A DNA stretch of 37,021 nt from the NCBI GenBank assembly GCA_900767815.1, contig CAAGAM010000082.1, positions 1-37,021 on the forward strand, read 5' to 3'. Of the stretch, positions 1 through 7,842 are shown piece by piece. Positions within the stretch are counted from its first letter, which is position 1, and the number at the start of each line of letters is the position of its first letter. The translations under genes were made by a program, and so were the position numbers. The DNA comes from Clostridia bacterium. GTDB lineage: Bacteria; Bacillota; Clostridia; Christensenellales; Borkfalkiaceae. A model generated the notes under the pieces. That model did no database searches, was not told the origin of the DNA, and worked only from the letters and a program-made list of their open reading frames with translations.

Positions 1-1
1 G

Positions 2-277
2 TTCACGAAGTCGGTTGACGATATTATTTCCGAAACATATTATTCCCATGCGACCGTATCGAACGCATTCCGCAAATACCTCGGCGTGACTATTTCCGAT
101 TATCTTATAGATTTACGGCTCGAACATGCCGCGGAACTTCTTGCAAACACGTCCATGTCCGCGCTCGAAGTGTGTTCCGCCGTCGGTTACGACTCGTTTT
201 CCTATTTTATAAAGCAATTCAAAAAGAAATACGGCGTAACGCCGCATAAATACCGTTCGAATACGGCAAAAAACTGA
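2..277 (+). CDS. AraC-family transcriptional regulator, C-terminal fragment (5' end outside window)
   Basis: The reading frame is open from the left edge, so this is the 3' part of a longer gene; the GTG at 86 is internal. The visible 91 residues hold the second half of an AraC/XylS DNA-binding domain: a first helix-turn-helix ending in SNAFRKYLG, then the linker helix (ISDYLIDLRLEHAAELL) and the second HTH, with the family signature VCSAVGYDSFSYFIKQFKKKYGVTP near the C-terminus. Such proteins usually sense a small molecule, often a sugar, through an N-terminal domain that is not visible here, so the ligand and targets cannot be named. A strong hairpin terminator follows about 70 bp downstream. 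The gene converges on the minus-strand polysaccharide locus, so it is not part of that operon. Confidence 0.9.
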   Translation, partial: FTKSVDDIISETYYSHATVSNAFRKYLGVTISDYLIDLRLEHAAELLANTSMSALEVCSAVGYDSFSYFIKQFKKKYGVTPHKYRSNTAKN

Positions 278-349
278 CGATTTCGGGGGTTTTTACATTG
301 ACGGCTTAAGGAAATCTTGTTGACGGTTCCGAGAATCGTAGCCAATTAA

Positions 350-391
350 AAAAATCGGGTGCTTCGCAAATCTTCGGAAGCCCCGATTTTT
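350..391. terminator. Bidirectional intrinsic terminator
   Basis: The arms AAAAATCGGG (350-359) and CCCGATTTTT (382-391) pair perfectly. The stem continues through GCTTC/GAAGC after one bulged T at 360. T-runs on both strands let it end the plus-strand AraC-family transcript and the converging minus-strand polysaccharide operon. Confidence 0.85.
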
Positions 392-472
392 AAGTTTAAA
401 ATTTAATTATTTTAGTTTCGTGTTAGTTTCGTGCCGACCATAATTTCGCCGCATTTAAAGGCATATGTCCGC

Positions 473-489
473 CTATAAGTCGATAATCG
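473..489 (+). repeat. CTATAAG element, copy 1
   Basis: Seventeen bases that match the exact shared 17-mer (copies at 5547 and 35831) with one mismatch. It lies about 100 bp downstream of the last gene of the polysaccharide operon, on the operon's 3' side and before the terminator. Confidence 0.75.
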
Positions 490-586
490 CCATAAATATC
501 GCCTCATCGAGTTGTTTCCGCAGCCACAATATAAACAATCCCGACCTCGTTCGCGCGGTGTTTTCGGCGCGACAGATCTTCAAAAC

Positions 587-1828
587 TCAGTCCGATAAAC
601 CCAGATCTTTAAGCATGGCTTTGGTTTCGTCAACCTTTTCCTGCGACATGCTCGTGTTTGCTTTCAGTTCTTTTACGCTTCTTCTGAAAACACCCTTTCT
701 GAAAAGTTTTAACCACCTTTTTATTTCGTAAAAGGGTTGTAAAACACGTTTGCCCTCAAGCTCGGGATAAATCGTTATAAGATTTTTATACGGCATCCAT
801 ATTCTTTGAAGAATATTGCCAACCTTTCCTTTGTTCCTGGATTGTTCGGATGCGGTTTTGTTCTCTGTGTTGCCGTACACCCCGCCCGAAAGCAGAAACG
901 TTTCCATTTTTTCGGTTATCTCGTTGTGCGTTTCACCGCCGAACCACACCATCGAAAGCCGATAAAAATTATCCAAAAAGGTTTTTATCCCGCCTTCGGT
1001 TAAAAGCTCGTCAAGCTTGTTTTGGTCGTATTTCAAATGCTTTTCGAGCAAAAACACATCGATAAACGGACGGATTCCGCACCCGCCTCCGACAAAATGA
1101 TAGGATGCGTGCGCCAACTGATGATACAGGAAGAACTCGTTCGTAAAATGATACTCAAAGGAATTTTCTGCGCGTTTAAAAGCATAATCCCATGCCTTTA
1201 TAAGCAATTTGTCTATTTTATCTCTGTTCTCTTTTATATTGAAATGAAGTTCGAGATGAACTCCCGCAGGCGAAAAAAGCGAATAGTCGTGATAAGCCTT
1301 TTTTTCGAGCGTATAACCGTTTTTATCCGTCAAAACCGCTATGGCGCGTTCTATATCTTCTTCATGTACTAAAATGTCTATGTCGCAGCTCGTGCGAAGC
1401 CACGGCTCGGGGTAATATTGCCTTATCACCGAACCTTTAAGCGGAATAAACGGGATTTTTTCCTCTTCAAAAGCGGTTTTCAGCGTTTCCAGCTCGCTGT
1501 TTATGTTCTCGTAACGATAAATCGCCGTTAAAATCTGCTTTTCGAACTTTTGTTTTATCTCGCTTCGTATTACGCCGCTATAATTTTCGCCGATGCCTTG
1601 TGTTTTGTCGCCGTCATGATTTTCGTCACCGTTCGGGTTTTCCTCGTCCAAAAGATTGTTTTTGATTAAAGCATTGCCGACGAGATGCGCTAAATCGTGC
1701 GATTTCGACAATTTATAAAGGGCTTTATGCTCATCGTCGCTCAAAGCCTTTATTTCATCGGCGCAAACGGCGTTTCCGCAAATTTCGCTCCCGATTAAAT
1801 TCATCATCGCACGGCAGATTTTATCCAT
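587..1828 (-). CDS. Nucleotidyltransferase-fold protein (NTP_transf_5 type), last gene of polysaccharide operon
   Basis: A 413-residue protein of the uncharacterised nucleotidyltransferase family (Pfam NTP_transf_5 type). The recognisable core is PFIPLKGSVIRQYY around residues 126-139, then the acidic pair in CDIDILV (D149, D151), the expected metal-binding positions of a pol-beta-type fold. Conserved-looking His residues follow (YHDYSLF, HLELHFNIK, YHQLAHASYHF). Residues 60-82 form an Asp/Asn/Gly-rich stretch that looks like a loop insertion. A good ribosome site (AAGGTGG) precedes the ATG. Family members occur often in capsule and exopolysaccharide loci, but their reaction is not established. 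The fold is shared with LicD-type enzymes that move phosphocholine from a CDP carrier. Because this gene travels with a cytidylyltransferase two genes upstream, I infer, but cannot show, that it moves a CDP-activated group onto the glycan. Confidence 0.75.
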   Translation of the reverse strand: MDKICRAMMNLIGSEICGNAVCADEIKALSDDEHKALYKLSKSHDLAHLVGNALIKNNLLDEENPNGDENHDGDKTQGIGENYSGVIRSEIKQKFEKQILTAIYRYENINSELETLKTAFEEEKIPFIPLKGSVIRQYYPEPWLRTSCDIDILVHEEDIERAIAVLTDKNGYTLEKKAYHDYSLFSPAGVHLELHFNIKENRDKIDKLLIKAWDYAFKRAENSFEYHFTNEFFLYHQLAHASYHFVGGGCGIRPFIDVFLLEKHLKYDQNKLDELLTEGGIKTFLDNFYRLSMVWFGGETHNEITEKMETFLLSGGVYGNTENKTASEQSRNKGKVGNILQRIWMPYKNLITIYPELEGKRVLQPFYEIKRWLKLFRKGVFRRSVKELKANTSMSQEKVDETKAMLKDLGLSD

Positions 1829-1843
1829 ATGCCACCTTAAAAA

Positions 1844-3028
1844 TTAAAATTTACGCCAGACCATTTTATCGACCACGCCCGTGTAAGACTGAATAATCTT
1901 CACAACCTTCGTCGAAACGTTTTCTTCGACGTAATCGGGTACGGGTATGCCGTAATCGCCGTTTTCGTTCATATCTACCGCCGTCGTTACGGCTTGCAAA
2001 AGTCCGTTTTCGCTTATTCCTGCTAAGATAAAACACGCCTTATCGAGTGCTTCGGGGCGCTCTGTGGACGTTCTTATACAAACCGCGGGGAAAGGCTTAC
2101 CGATGCTCGTGAAAAAGCTGCTTTCCTCGGGCAGAGTTCCGCTGTCGGACACGACGGCGAACGCGTTCATCTGCAATTTATTGTAATCGTGGAACCCTAA
2201 AGGCTCGTGACGGATAACCCTCTTATCGAGCTTGAACCCGCTACTTTCGAGACGTTTTCTGCTTCTCGGGTGGCAGGAATAAAGTATCGGCATGTCGTAC
2301 TTCTCCGCTAATCGGTTAATCGCATTGAAAAGCGAAGTGAAATTTTTCTCCGTGTCGATATTTTCTTCTCTGTGCGCCGAAAGAAGAATGTATTTTTTAG
2401 GCTCGAGGTTGAGCTTTTCAAGAATATCCGAAGCCTCGATTTCCTTAAGATTTGCGTGAAGCACTTCCGCCATGGGCGAACCCGTAACGTACGTGCGTTC
2501 TTTCGGGAGTCCGCAATCGGCAAGATATCTTCTCGCATGTTCGCTGTACGCCATGTTGACGTCGGAAATTATATCGACGATTCTGCGATTTGTCTCCTCG
2601 GGCAGACACTCGTCCTTGCAACGATTTCCCGCTTCCATGTGGAAAATGGGGATATGCAGCCTCTTCGCCGCAATCGCCGAAAGGCAGGAATTGGTGTCGC
2701 CTAAAATAAGCAATGCGTCGGGTTTTATGGCGTTCATCAACTTATAGGCGCAGTTAATGATGTTTCCAACCGTCGCGCCGAGGTCGTCGCCCACCGCGTC
2801 CATATATACTTCCGGGTCGGCAAGTTTCAAGTCTTTAAAGAACACGCCGTTCAAGTTATAGTCGTAATTCTGCCCCGTATGCGCTAAAATACAGTCGAAA
2901 TACTTTCTGCATTTGTTTATAACCGCCGCAAGCCGTATAATTTCGGGGCGCGTACCGACGATTATAAGCAGTTTCAGTCTGCCGTCGTTTTTAAATTTGA
3001 TATCCGAATAATCGGTTCTGATTTCCAT
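1844..3028 (-). CDS. capG: UDP-N-acetyl-L-fucosamine synthase (UDP-HexNAc 2-epimerase family), CapG/FnlC type
   Basis: 394 residues of the non-hydrolysing UDP-GlcNAc 2-epimerase family: GTRPEI near residues 25-30, HMEAGNR near 130, SAHREENID near 218 and SDSGTLPEE near 293. The HMEAGNRC...EETNRR version, rather than the HVEAGLRT of WecB, is typical of the CapG/FnlC branch. That branch converts UDP-N-acetyl-L-pneumosamine to UDP-N-acetyl-L-fucosamine in the cytoplasm, the last step of this nucleotide-sugar pathway. CapE and CapF, the two earlier enzymes, are encoded upstream in the same operon, which supports this over a ManNAc-forming epimerase. About 20 extra residues precede the usual start of the fold (KLLIIVGTRPE). 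The start has a clear AGAGGA ribosome site. Unusually, two unrelated genes separate it from capF. Confidence 0.88.
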   Translation of the reverse strand: MEIRTDYSDIKFKNDGRLKLLIIVGTRPEIIRLAAVINKCRKYFDCILAHTGQNYDYNLNGVFFKDLKLADPEVYMDAVGDDLGATVGNIINCAYKLMNAIKPDALLILGDTNSCLSAIAAKRLHIPIFHMEAGNRCKDECLPEETNRRIVDIISDVNMAYSEHARRYLADCGLPKERTYVTGSPMAEVLHANLKEIEASDILEKLNLEPKKYILLSAHREENIDTEKNFTSLFNAINRLAEKYDMPILYSCHPRSRKRLESSGFKLDKRVIRHEPLGFHDYNKLQMNAFAVVSDSGTLPEESSFFTSIGKPFPAVCIRTSTERPEALDKACFILAGISENGLLQAVTTAVDMNENGDYGIPVPDYVEENVSTKVVKIIQSYTGVVDKMVWRKF

Positions 3029-3091
3029 AGTTTATCCTCTCGTTCCGTTTTCTTACGAAAATTTTTGTTCCATTAACATCAAAAAGTATGG

Positions 3092-3108
3092 CTATAAGTC
3101 GATTAACG
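3092..3108 (+). repeat. CTATAAG element, copy 2
   Basis: A 17-base match to the shared 17-mer with one mismatch. It lies in the 91-bp gap between the cytidylyltransferase/oxidoreductase gene and capG, so it marks the 3' border of the inserted cassette. Confidence 0.8.
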
Positions 3109-3119
3109 CGGGTTTTTGA

Positions 3120-4442
3120 TTATTTTGGGTTTATCACCGCAACCGTCTCGCAGATTTTTTCGGATATTCTGCGGTCTATAACGTCGATCGATTCCTTACT
3201 CTCGATCGATTTTATAAACGATACGATTTCGTATCTCAACCCTTCGCCGTCAAGCTGATAGAAATATCTTCTGTTCTTCTCGCCGTCCTCGAATCTCACT
3301 TCGAAATAATCGGTTTTCCACCACGGCGCCGGGACGTAAATATACCCGTCCGTCCCCGCGATTACGAGTTCGCCTTCCGCCTTCACGCCGTTCCCGACCT
3401 GCACGGTGGCAACCGCTCCGTCGTATTCGAGATCTATTTTGGAATATATATCGTAATTTTCCGCGCGGTCGTCAAACAACGAAAAAACTTTCTTATTTTT
3501 ATAATCGACCCCGAGCAATTGAAAAACAGGCAGAAGACCCGTAGGTCCCCACGCGCTCATGCTGTTCCAGTTTTTGAAATAAAACAACTTGTCGCCGTTC
3601 TCGTTCTTCCTCAGGCTCGTACAAACCGCGTTTACGGAAACAACCTTGCCGATCGATCCGCTTTTGACGATAAGCAACATTCTCGAATACGCCGTGGAAT
3701 ATGCCGTTTTTATCGCGTCCATTAAAATGCAGCCCTTTTTATCCGCCAAGTCGAAAAGCTCCCTGCATTCCGACGCGCTTAACGTTATCGGGCTTTCGCA
3801 TAAAACGTGTTTCCCGTTCTCCAACGCCTGTTTTATATGCGCATAATGCATCCCCGGGCGGGAGGCAACGTACACCGCGTCTACATTTTCGATCAGTTCG
3901 GAAAAATCCTCGGTTTTAAGCGGCAGATCGAATTCCTTCTCCATAAACTCGCCGTCTTCCGAACATATCCCCGTTATTTCGCACCCGTCGACGTATCTGC
4001 TTTCGTTGACTATCTTTTTCACGACCGGCGTTTCGCCGACGACGCCTATTCTGACCTTTCTTTTTTCGCGCCGTATTTCACTGCTCGAAACGCCTTCCGT
4101 CCGCGGCAGATACACCACTTTGCAGTATGCGCCGAGATAATCGAACTTGCCTTCCCAATCCGACCCTATGGCAAAAACGTCTATTCCGTATTTGCGTATG
4201 TCGTCGATTTTCTGACCCTCGTATTCTTCTACGATCACTTCGTCCGCAAGTCCCGTCTCCCTGACGGCTTTAACCCTGTCGGTCATGCTCTGGTGAACGT
4301 TGATTTTGCCTCGGCTCCTGTCAAAATCGTCGCTCGTCACGCCGACGATAAGATAGTCCCCGAGCGCCTTTGCTCTTTCAAGTAACCTAAGATGCCCGTA
4401 ATGCAAGAGGTCGAAAGTGCCGTAAGTTATTACTTTTTTCAT
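3120..4442 (-). CDS. Fused cytidylyltransferase / Gfo-Idh-MocA family oxidoreductase
   Basis: 440 residues in two domains. Residues 1-128 are a TagD/GCT-like cytidylyltransferase with HYGH (14-17) for the nucleotide triphosphate and EGVSSSEIR (116-124) in the place of the family's RTxGISTT motif; known relatives make CDP-glycerol. Residues 129-440 are a Gfo/Idh/MocA-type dehydrogenase. Its Rossmann start (IGVVGETPV) lacks a clean GxGxxG, and the usual E-K-P catalytic motif reads CESP (215-218), so the common active-site lysine is replaced by serine. The domain may therefore bind a ligand without classical redox chemistry, or use another base. The first four bases overlap the aminotransferase stop (ATGA), so the two genes are probably translationally coupled. 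Together they suggest formation of a CDP-linked small group for glycan decoration; the substrate is unknown. Confidence 0.85.
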   Translation of the reverse strand: MKKVITYGTFDLLHYGHLRLLERAKALGDYLIVGVTSDDFDRSRGKINVHQSMTDRVKAVRETGLADEVIVEEYEGQKIDDIRKYGIDVFAIGSDWEGKFDYLGAYCKVVYLPRTEGVSSSEIRREKRKVRIGVVGETPVVKKIVNESRYVDGCEITGICSEDGEFMEKEFDLPLKTEDFSELIENVDAVYVASRPGMHYAHIKQALENGKHVLCESPITLSASECRELFDLADKKGCILMDAIKTAYSTAYSRMLLIVKSGSIGKVVSVNAVCTSLRKNENGDKLFYFKNWNSMSAWGPTGLLPVFQLLGVDYKNKKVFSLFDDRAENYDIYSKIDLEYDGAVATVQVGNGVKAEGELVIAGTDGYIYVPAPWWKTDYFEVRFEDGEKNRRYFYQLDGEGLRYEIVSFIKSIESKESIDVIDRRISEKICETVAVINPK

Positions 4443-5512
4443 AGCAACCCTCTGCTCAGCATATCACGCAATGCCGAAATCAGCGAATCGTAGTCGTTAG
4501 TTGTAAGACATCCGATATGCCCCACGCGAAAAATCGTGTCTTTCATATCTCCGCCGTTCGGACATACCCAAATCCCGTATTCATCCTTTAATGTAGTGAA
4601 TACGCTATACGCCGAAACGTTTAACGGGTGCAACGGCGTAACAGCATTGGACATTGATTCGGAAACGATTTCAAGAGGAAGATCTTTAATTCTACTTCTG
4701 AAATATTTAGCCAAAGTCGCCGTTCTTTTTACTTCTTCTTCCACACCGCCGTTAGCGTCGATTTCTTTCAGCCTTTCGTGGATCTGTCTTAAAATTCCGA
4801 CTGCCGGGGTAAAAGGCGTTTGCCCCCTCTCCCCGTTGGAAAGCGCATATTTAAGATTTAAATACATACACTTCGGATCGATACTTTCTATACGCTTTAA
4901 CGCCATAGGCGACAATACAATAACGGAAATACCGGGATTACACGCAAGCGCTTTTTGCGATCCCGTAATCATAACACCGACTCCAAGTTTTTCCATATCG
5001 AAATCATCTGCCAAAAAAGAACTAATTCCATCCGCAATCAAAAACAATCCGTTTCTCTTACAAAAGTCATTGATTAAGTCCATATCATAATGCACACCCG
5101 TAGATGTTTCATGGACGTTTACCAAAAATGCGGTAAATCCGGCTTTCTCATAAGGAATCAACATTTCGTCGGTTAAAGCTTTTCCGTGTTCGATCTTTAT
5201 TTCGGCATAAGGAATGTCGTGAATTTTAAGCAATTCGACAAATCTTGCGCCGAAACTACCGCCATTTACGACCAACGCCTTATCTTTATTCGTAAGGGTA
5301 TTTATAACTACCGCCTCCATAGAAGCCGTTCCCGACCCTGTAATAAAAATCGCCTTCGATCCCATCGGAGCTTTTGCGAATTTTAACATAAGACGCTCAT
5401 TTTCAAACATAATGTCCGAAAATTCCGGAGTTCTGAAATATGGAACCTGTTCCCCGCCGATTTCAAGAATTCGTTGACTCGACTGTACCGGTCCTACCGT
5501 AAAGTTAATCAT
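4439..5512 (-). CDS. PLP-dependent class V aminotransferase (AEPT / alanine-glyoxylate type)
   Basis: 357 residues, the normal length for the alanine-glyoxylate / 2-aminoethylphosphonate:pyruvate aminotransferase branch of fold-type I. Landmarks are SGTAS (60-64, phosphate grip), NVHETSTG (132-139), Asp161 in IADGISS (pairs with the pyridine nitrogen) and Lys187 in TGSQKA (Schiff base). The protein is close in style to AEP transaminases, but no PEP mutase or phosphonopyruvate decarboxylase is in the window, so a phosphonate substrate is not supported locally. It sits between capF and the cytidylyltransferase fusion, 72 bp after the former and overlapping the latter by 4 bp. I infer that it adds an amino group to the metabolite that the partner protein activates with CTP. 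It could also make an amino sugar, but sugar aminotransferases usually belong to the DegT branch, which this is not. Confidence 0.85.
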   Translation of the reverse strand: MINFTVGPVQSSQRILEIGGEQVPYFRTPEFSDIMFENERLMLKFAKAPMGSKAIFITGSGTASMEAVVINTLTNKDKALVVNGGSFGARFVELLKIHDIPYAEIKIEHGKALTDEMLIPYEKAGFTAFLVNVHETSTGVHYDMDLINDFCKRNGLFLIADGISSFLADDFDMEKLGVGVMITGSQKALACNPGISVIVLSPMALKRIESIDPKCMYLNLKYALSNGERGQTPFTPAVGILRQIHERLKEIDANGGVEEEVKRTATLAKYFRSRIKDLPLEIVSESMSNAVTPLHPLNVSAYSVFTTLKDEYGIWVCPNGGDMKDTIFRVGHIGCLTTNDYDSLISALRDMLSRGLL

Positions 5513-5546
5513 TTTATTTTTTCCCTATATATATGAATATATCGCG

Positions 5547-5563
5547 CTATAAGTCGATTATCG
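5547..5563 (+). repeat. CTATAAG element, copy 3 (exact 17-mer)
   Basis: Identical over 17 bases to the reverse complement of the copy inside the altronate-dehydratase-like gene at 35831. It lies in the 72-bp gap between capF and the aminotransferase gene, at the 5' border of the inserted cassette. The flanks GCG and CGC can pair, with the conserved core forming a loop. Confidence 0.85.
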
Positions 5564-5584
5564 CCTGTTTTACTGTTATTTTAC

Positions 5585-6784
5585 TTATTTTACGATTTCA
5601 AAGAAAGTGTCGGGGTGTGCGGGGTCGAACTGCTCGTTAGCCCACATCAGCGTTACCAGATCTTCCGTGTCGCTCAAATTTATTATGTTGTGAGTGTAAC
5701 CCGGAAGCATATGTACCGCTTCGATTTTATCGCCCGAAACCTCGAATTCGATAACTTCGTCCGAGCCGATTTTACGTTCCTGAATGAGTCCGTGACCCGA
5801 AACGACGATAAAAAACTCCCATTTGCTGTTATGCCAATGTTGACCTTTGGTTATACCGGGCTTTGAAATATTCACCGAGAACTGCCCGCAATTTTCCGTC
5901 TTTAAAAGCTCGGTAAAGCTTCCGCGCGCGTCCACGTTCATCTTGAGCGGAAACGCGACTTTCTCTTTCGGAAGATAAGAAAGGTAAGTCGAATAAAGCT
6001 TTTTCGCAAAAGAATTATCCGGAATTTCGGGCATTAACAAACTTATAGGCTGGTTTTTGAACTTTTCGAGAAGATCGACTATCTCGCCGAGCGTTACGTG
6101 ATGCGTCGTAGGAACGTAGCAAAATCTGCCGTCGCTTTGTTTAGCCGCATTCAGCCCGTCAAACTCACAGCGGTGTTCTTTTCCGCAAAGCGCGTCGAGC
6201 ATTTCGGCAACCAAGTCGTCGATATACAAAAGCTCGAGCATTGTCGAACGGTCGTTCACGGTTATAGGCAAATCGTTTGCGGTGTTGTTGCAAAAGGTCG
6301 CGACCGCGCTGTTATAGTTCGGGCGGCACCACTTGCCGAAAAGATTCGGAAAACGGTACACCAAAACTTTCGCGCCCGTCTCTTTCCCGTATGCAAAAAT
6401 AAGGTCTTCGCCCGCCTTTTTGCTTCTGCCGTACTCGCCGTCATAGCGCCCGATAAGGGTCGCCTGAACGGACGACGAAATCATCACGGGGCATTTGTTG
6501 CCGTGTTTTTTGAGCGAATCCAAAAGCATAAACGCAAAGCCGAAATTACCCTTTCTGAATTCCTCGGGGTCTTTCGGGCGGTTAACTCCCGCCAGGTTGA
6601 ACACAAAATCGGCTTGCGAGCAGAACTTGTCCAGCTCTTCGGCGGTGTTTTCGATATCGTACCCGAAAACCTCTTCGATATGCAGATCGGGGCGGGTTCT
6701 GTCCTTGCCGTCTTTTATATTATCGAGCGCGCAAACGAGGTTTTTCCCCACAAAACCCTTCGCGCCCGTCACTAATATTTTCAT
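5585..6784 (-). CDS. capF: Bifunctional UDP-2-acetamido-2,6-dideoxy-hexulose epimerase/reductase, CapF/FnlB type
   Basis: 399 residues: an N-terminal extended short-chain dehydrogenase domain with GAKGFVG (7-13, NAD(P)H binding) and catalytic YGRSK (Tyr118, Lys122), joined to a C-terminal cupin with the metal-binding HWH around residue 320 and HMLPGYTHN near 355. This SDR-cupin fusion is diagnostic of CapF, in which the cupin epimerises C3 and the SDR reduces C4 to give UDP-N-acetyl-L-pneumosamine-type product (called UDP-TalNAc in older papers). It is about 30 residues longer than the S. aureus enzyme. Nine bases separate it from capE, whose product it uses. The ribosome site is weak, so coupling to capE is likely. 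Confidence 0.92.
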   Translation of the reverse strand: MKILVTGAKGFVGKNLVCALDNIKDGKDRTRPDLHIEEVFGYDIENTAEELDKFCSQADFVFNLAGVNRPKDPEEFRKGNFGFAFMLLDSLKKHGNKCPVMISSSVQATLIGRYDGEYGRSKKAGEDLIFAYGKETGAKVLVYRFPNLFGKWCRPNYNSAVATFCNNTANDLPITVNDRSTMLELLYIDDLVAEMLDALCGKEHRCEFDGLNAAKQSDGRFCYVPTTHHVTLGEIVDLLEKFKNQPISLLMPEIPDNSFAKKLYSTYLSYLPKEKVAFPLKMNVDARGSFTELLKTENCGQFSVNISKPGITKGQHWHNSKWEFFIVVSGHGLIQERKIGSDEVIEFEVSGDKIEAVHMLPGYTHNIINLSDTEDLVTLMWANEQFDPAHPDTFFEIVK

Positions 6785-6793
6785 GTCTATATA

Positions 6794-7840
6794 TTACTTC
6801 TTTTCGGAGATTTTTGCAAGCTCTTCCTGAATGTATGCGAGGCTCGCAATTTTTTTCTTAACCTGCTCGACGTTCAGAAGCTCGGTGTTGTTGGAATTAA
6901 ATTCGGTGAGAACGTTGCGTTTTTCATCGCCCTCTTTGAAGTATTTGTCATAGTTAAGCCCGCGGTTGTCGGCGGGAACACGATAAAAATTACCCATATC
7001 CACGGCTTTTGCGCATTCCTCGTTAGTAAGAAGCGTTTCATACATCTTCTCGCCGTGGCGGATTCCGATAACGCGGATATCCTCTCTTTTGCCGCCGAAA
7101 AGCTCGCAAACGGCTTCTGCCTGAGTGCGGATCGTGCATGCGGGGGCTTTCTGAATGAGTAAATCGCCGTTTTCGCCGTGTTCGAAGGCGAACAGAACAA
7201 GGTCGACCGCTTCATCCAAAGACATGATGAATCTCGTCATCTTCGGCTCGGTAAGCGTGATGGGTTGTCCGTCTTTTATCTGTTCGATCCAAAGCGGTAT
7301 TACGCTGCCGCGGCTGCACATTACGTTGCCGTAACGCGTACAGCAAATCTTGGTTTTGCCGCTATTTCTGGACTTTGCCACCGCGACTTTTTCCTCAATC
7401 GCCTTGGTGATACCCATAGCGTTGATGGGGTATGCGGCTTTGTCCGTCGAAAGGCAGATAACCGACTCCACGCCCTCTTCGATAGCGGCGGTTAAGACGT
7501 TATCCGTACCGATTACGTTCGTGCGGACGGCTTCCATGGGGAAGAACTCGCAGGACGGAACCTGTTTCAAAGCGGCGGCATGGAAAATGTAATCCACGCC
7601 GTGCATTGCGTTTTTAACCGACTGCAAATCGCGCACGTCGCCTATGTAAAATTTAATTTTGTCTGCAACTTCGGGCATTTTAGCCTGAAATTCGTGGCGC
7701 ATATCGTCCTGTTTTTTCTCGTCTCGCGAGAAAATTCTGATTTCGCCGATATCTGTCTTCAAGAAACGGTTTAAAACGGCATTGCCGAAACTTCCCGTTC
7801 CTCCCGTAATCATCAAAGTTTTTCCCTTAAAAAGTGACAT
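6794..7840 (-). CDS. capE: UDP-GlcNAc 4,6-dehydratase/5-epimerase, CapE/FnlA type
   Basis: 348 residues of the polysaccharide-biosynthesis extended SDR family. GGTGSFG (13-19) binds NAD(P), HAAALKQVP is the family signature near 87-95, and the active-site segment is STDKAAYPINAMGITK (131-146). Met142 stands where most SDRs have the YxxxK tyrosine, a known feature of this inverting-dehydratase branch, so it is not damage. The enzyme dehydrates UDP-GlcNAc and inverts C5, committing carbon to UDP-L-FucNAc. It starts 2 bp after the flippase stop with a good AAGGA ribosome site. Base composition changes here: capE and the genes after it are clearly more GC-rich than the flippase and glycosyltransferases before it. 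Confidence 0.93.
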   Translation of the reverse strand: MSLFKGKTLMITGGTGSFGNAVLNRFLKTDIGEIRIFSRDEKKQDDMRHEFQAKMPEVADKIKFYIGDVRDLQSVKNAMHGVDYIFHAAALKQVPSCEFFPMEAVRTNVIGTDNVLTAAIEEGVESVICLSTDKAAYPINAMGITKAIEEKVAVAKSRNSGKTKICCTRYGNVMCSRGSVIPLWIEQIKDGQPITLTEPKMTRFIMSLDEAVDLVLFAFEHGENGDLLIQKAPACTIRTQAEAVCELFGGKREDIRVIGIRHGEKMYETLLTNEECAKAVDMGNFYRVPADNRGLNYDKYFKEGDEKRNVLTEFNSNNTELLNVEQVKKKIASLAYIQEELAKISEKK

Positions 7841-7842
7841 AA

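Larger units (their letters stand above)
278..586. other. Convergent intergenic region
   Basis: About 310 bp between the end of the AraC-family gene and the 3' end of the polysaccharide locus. It holds one bidirectional terminator (350-391), an 11-bp unit present twice in tandem (TTAGTTTCGTG, around 414-440), and one copy of the CTATAAG-type element (473-489). No convincing coding sequence is seen. Confidence 0.7.

Noticed and set aside
3807..4385. 192-codon plus-strand open frame opposite the cytidylyltransferase fusion
   Set aside because: Antisense shadow of an unambiguous gene, with no family features or ribosome site.
4439..5512. Firm call as 2-aminoethylphosphonate transaminase (phnW)
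   Set aside because: The fold matches, but no phosphonate synthesis or breakdown gene is present, so the substrate is left open.
6098..6775. 225-codon plus-strand open frame opposite capF
   Set aside because: Antisense shadow of capF, whose SDR and cupin motifs are complete.
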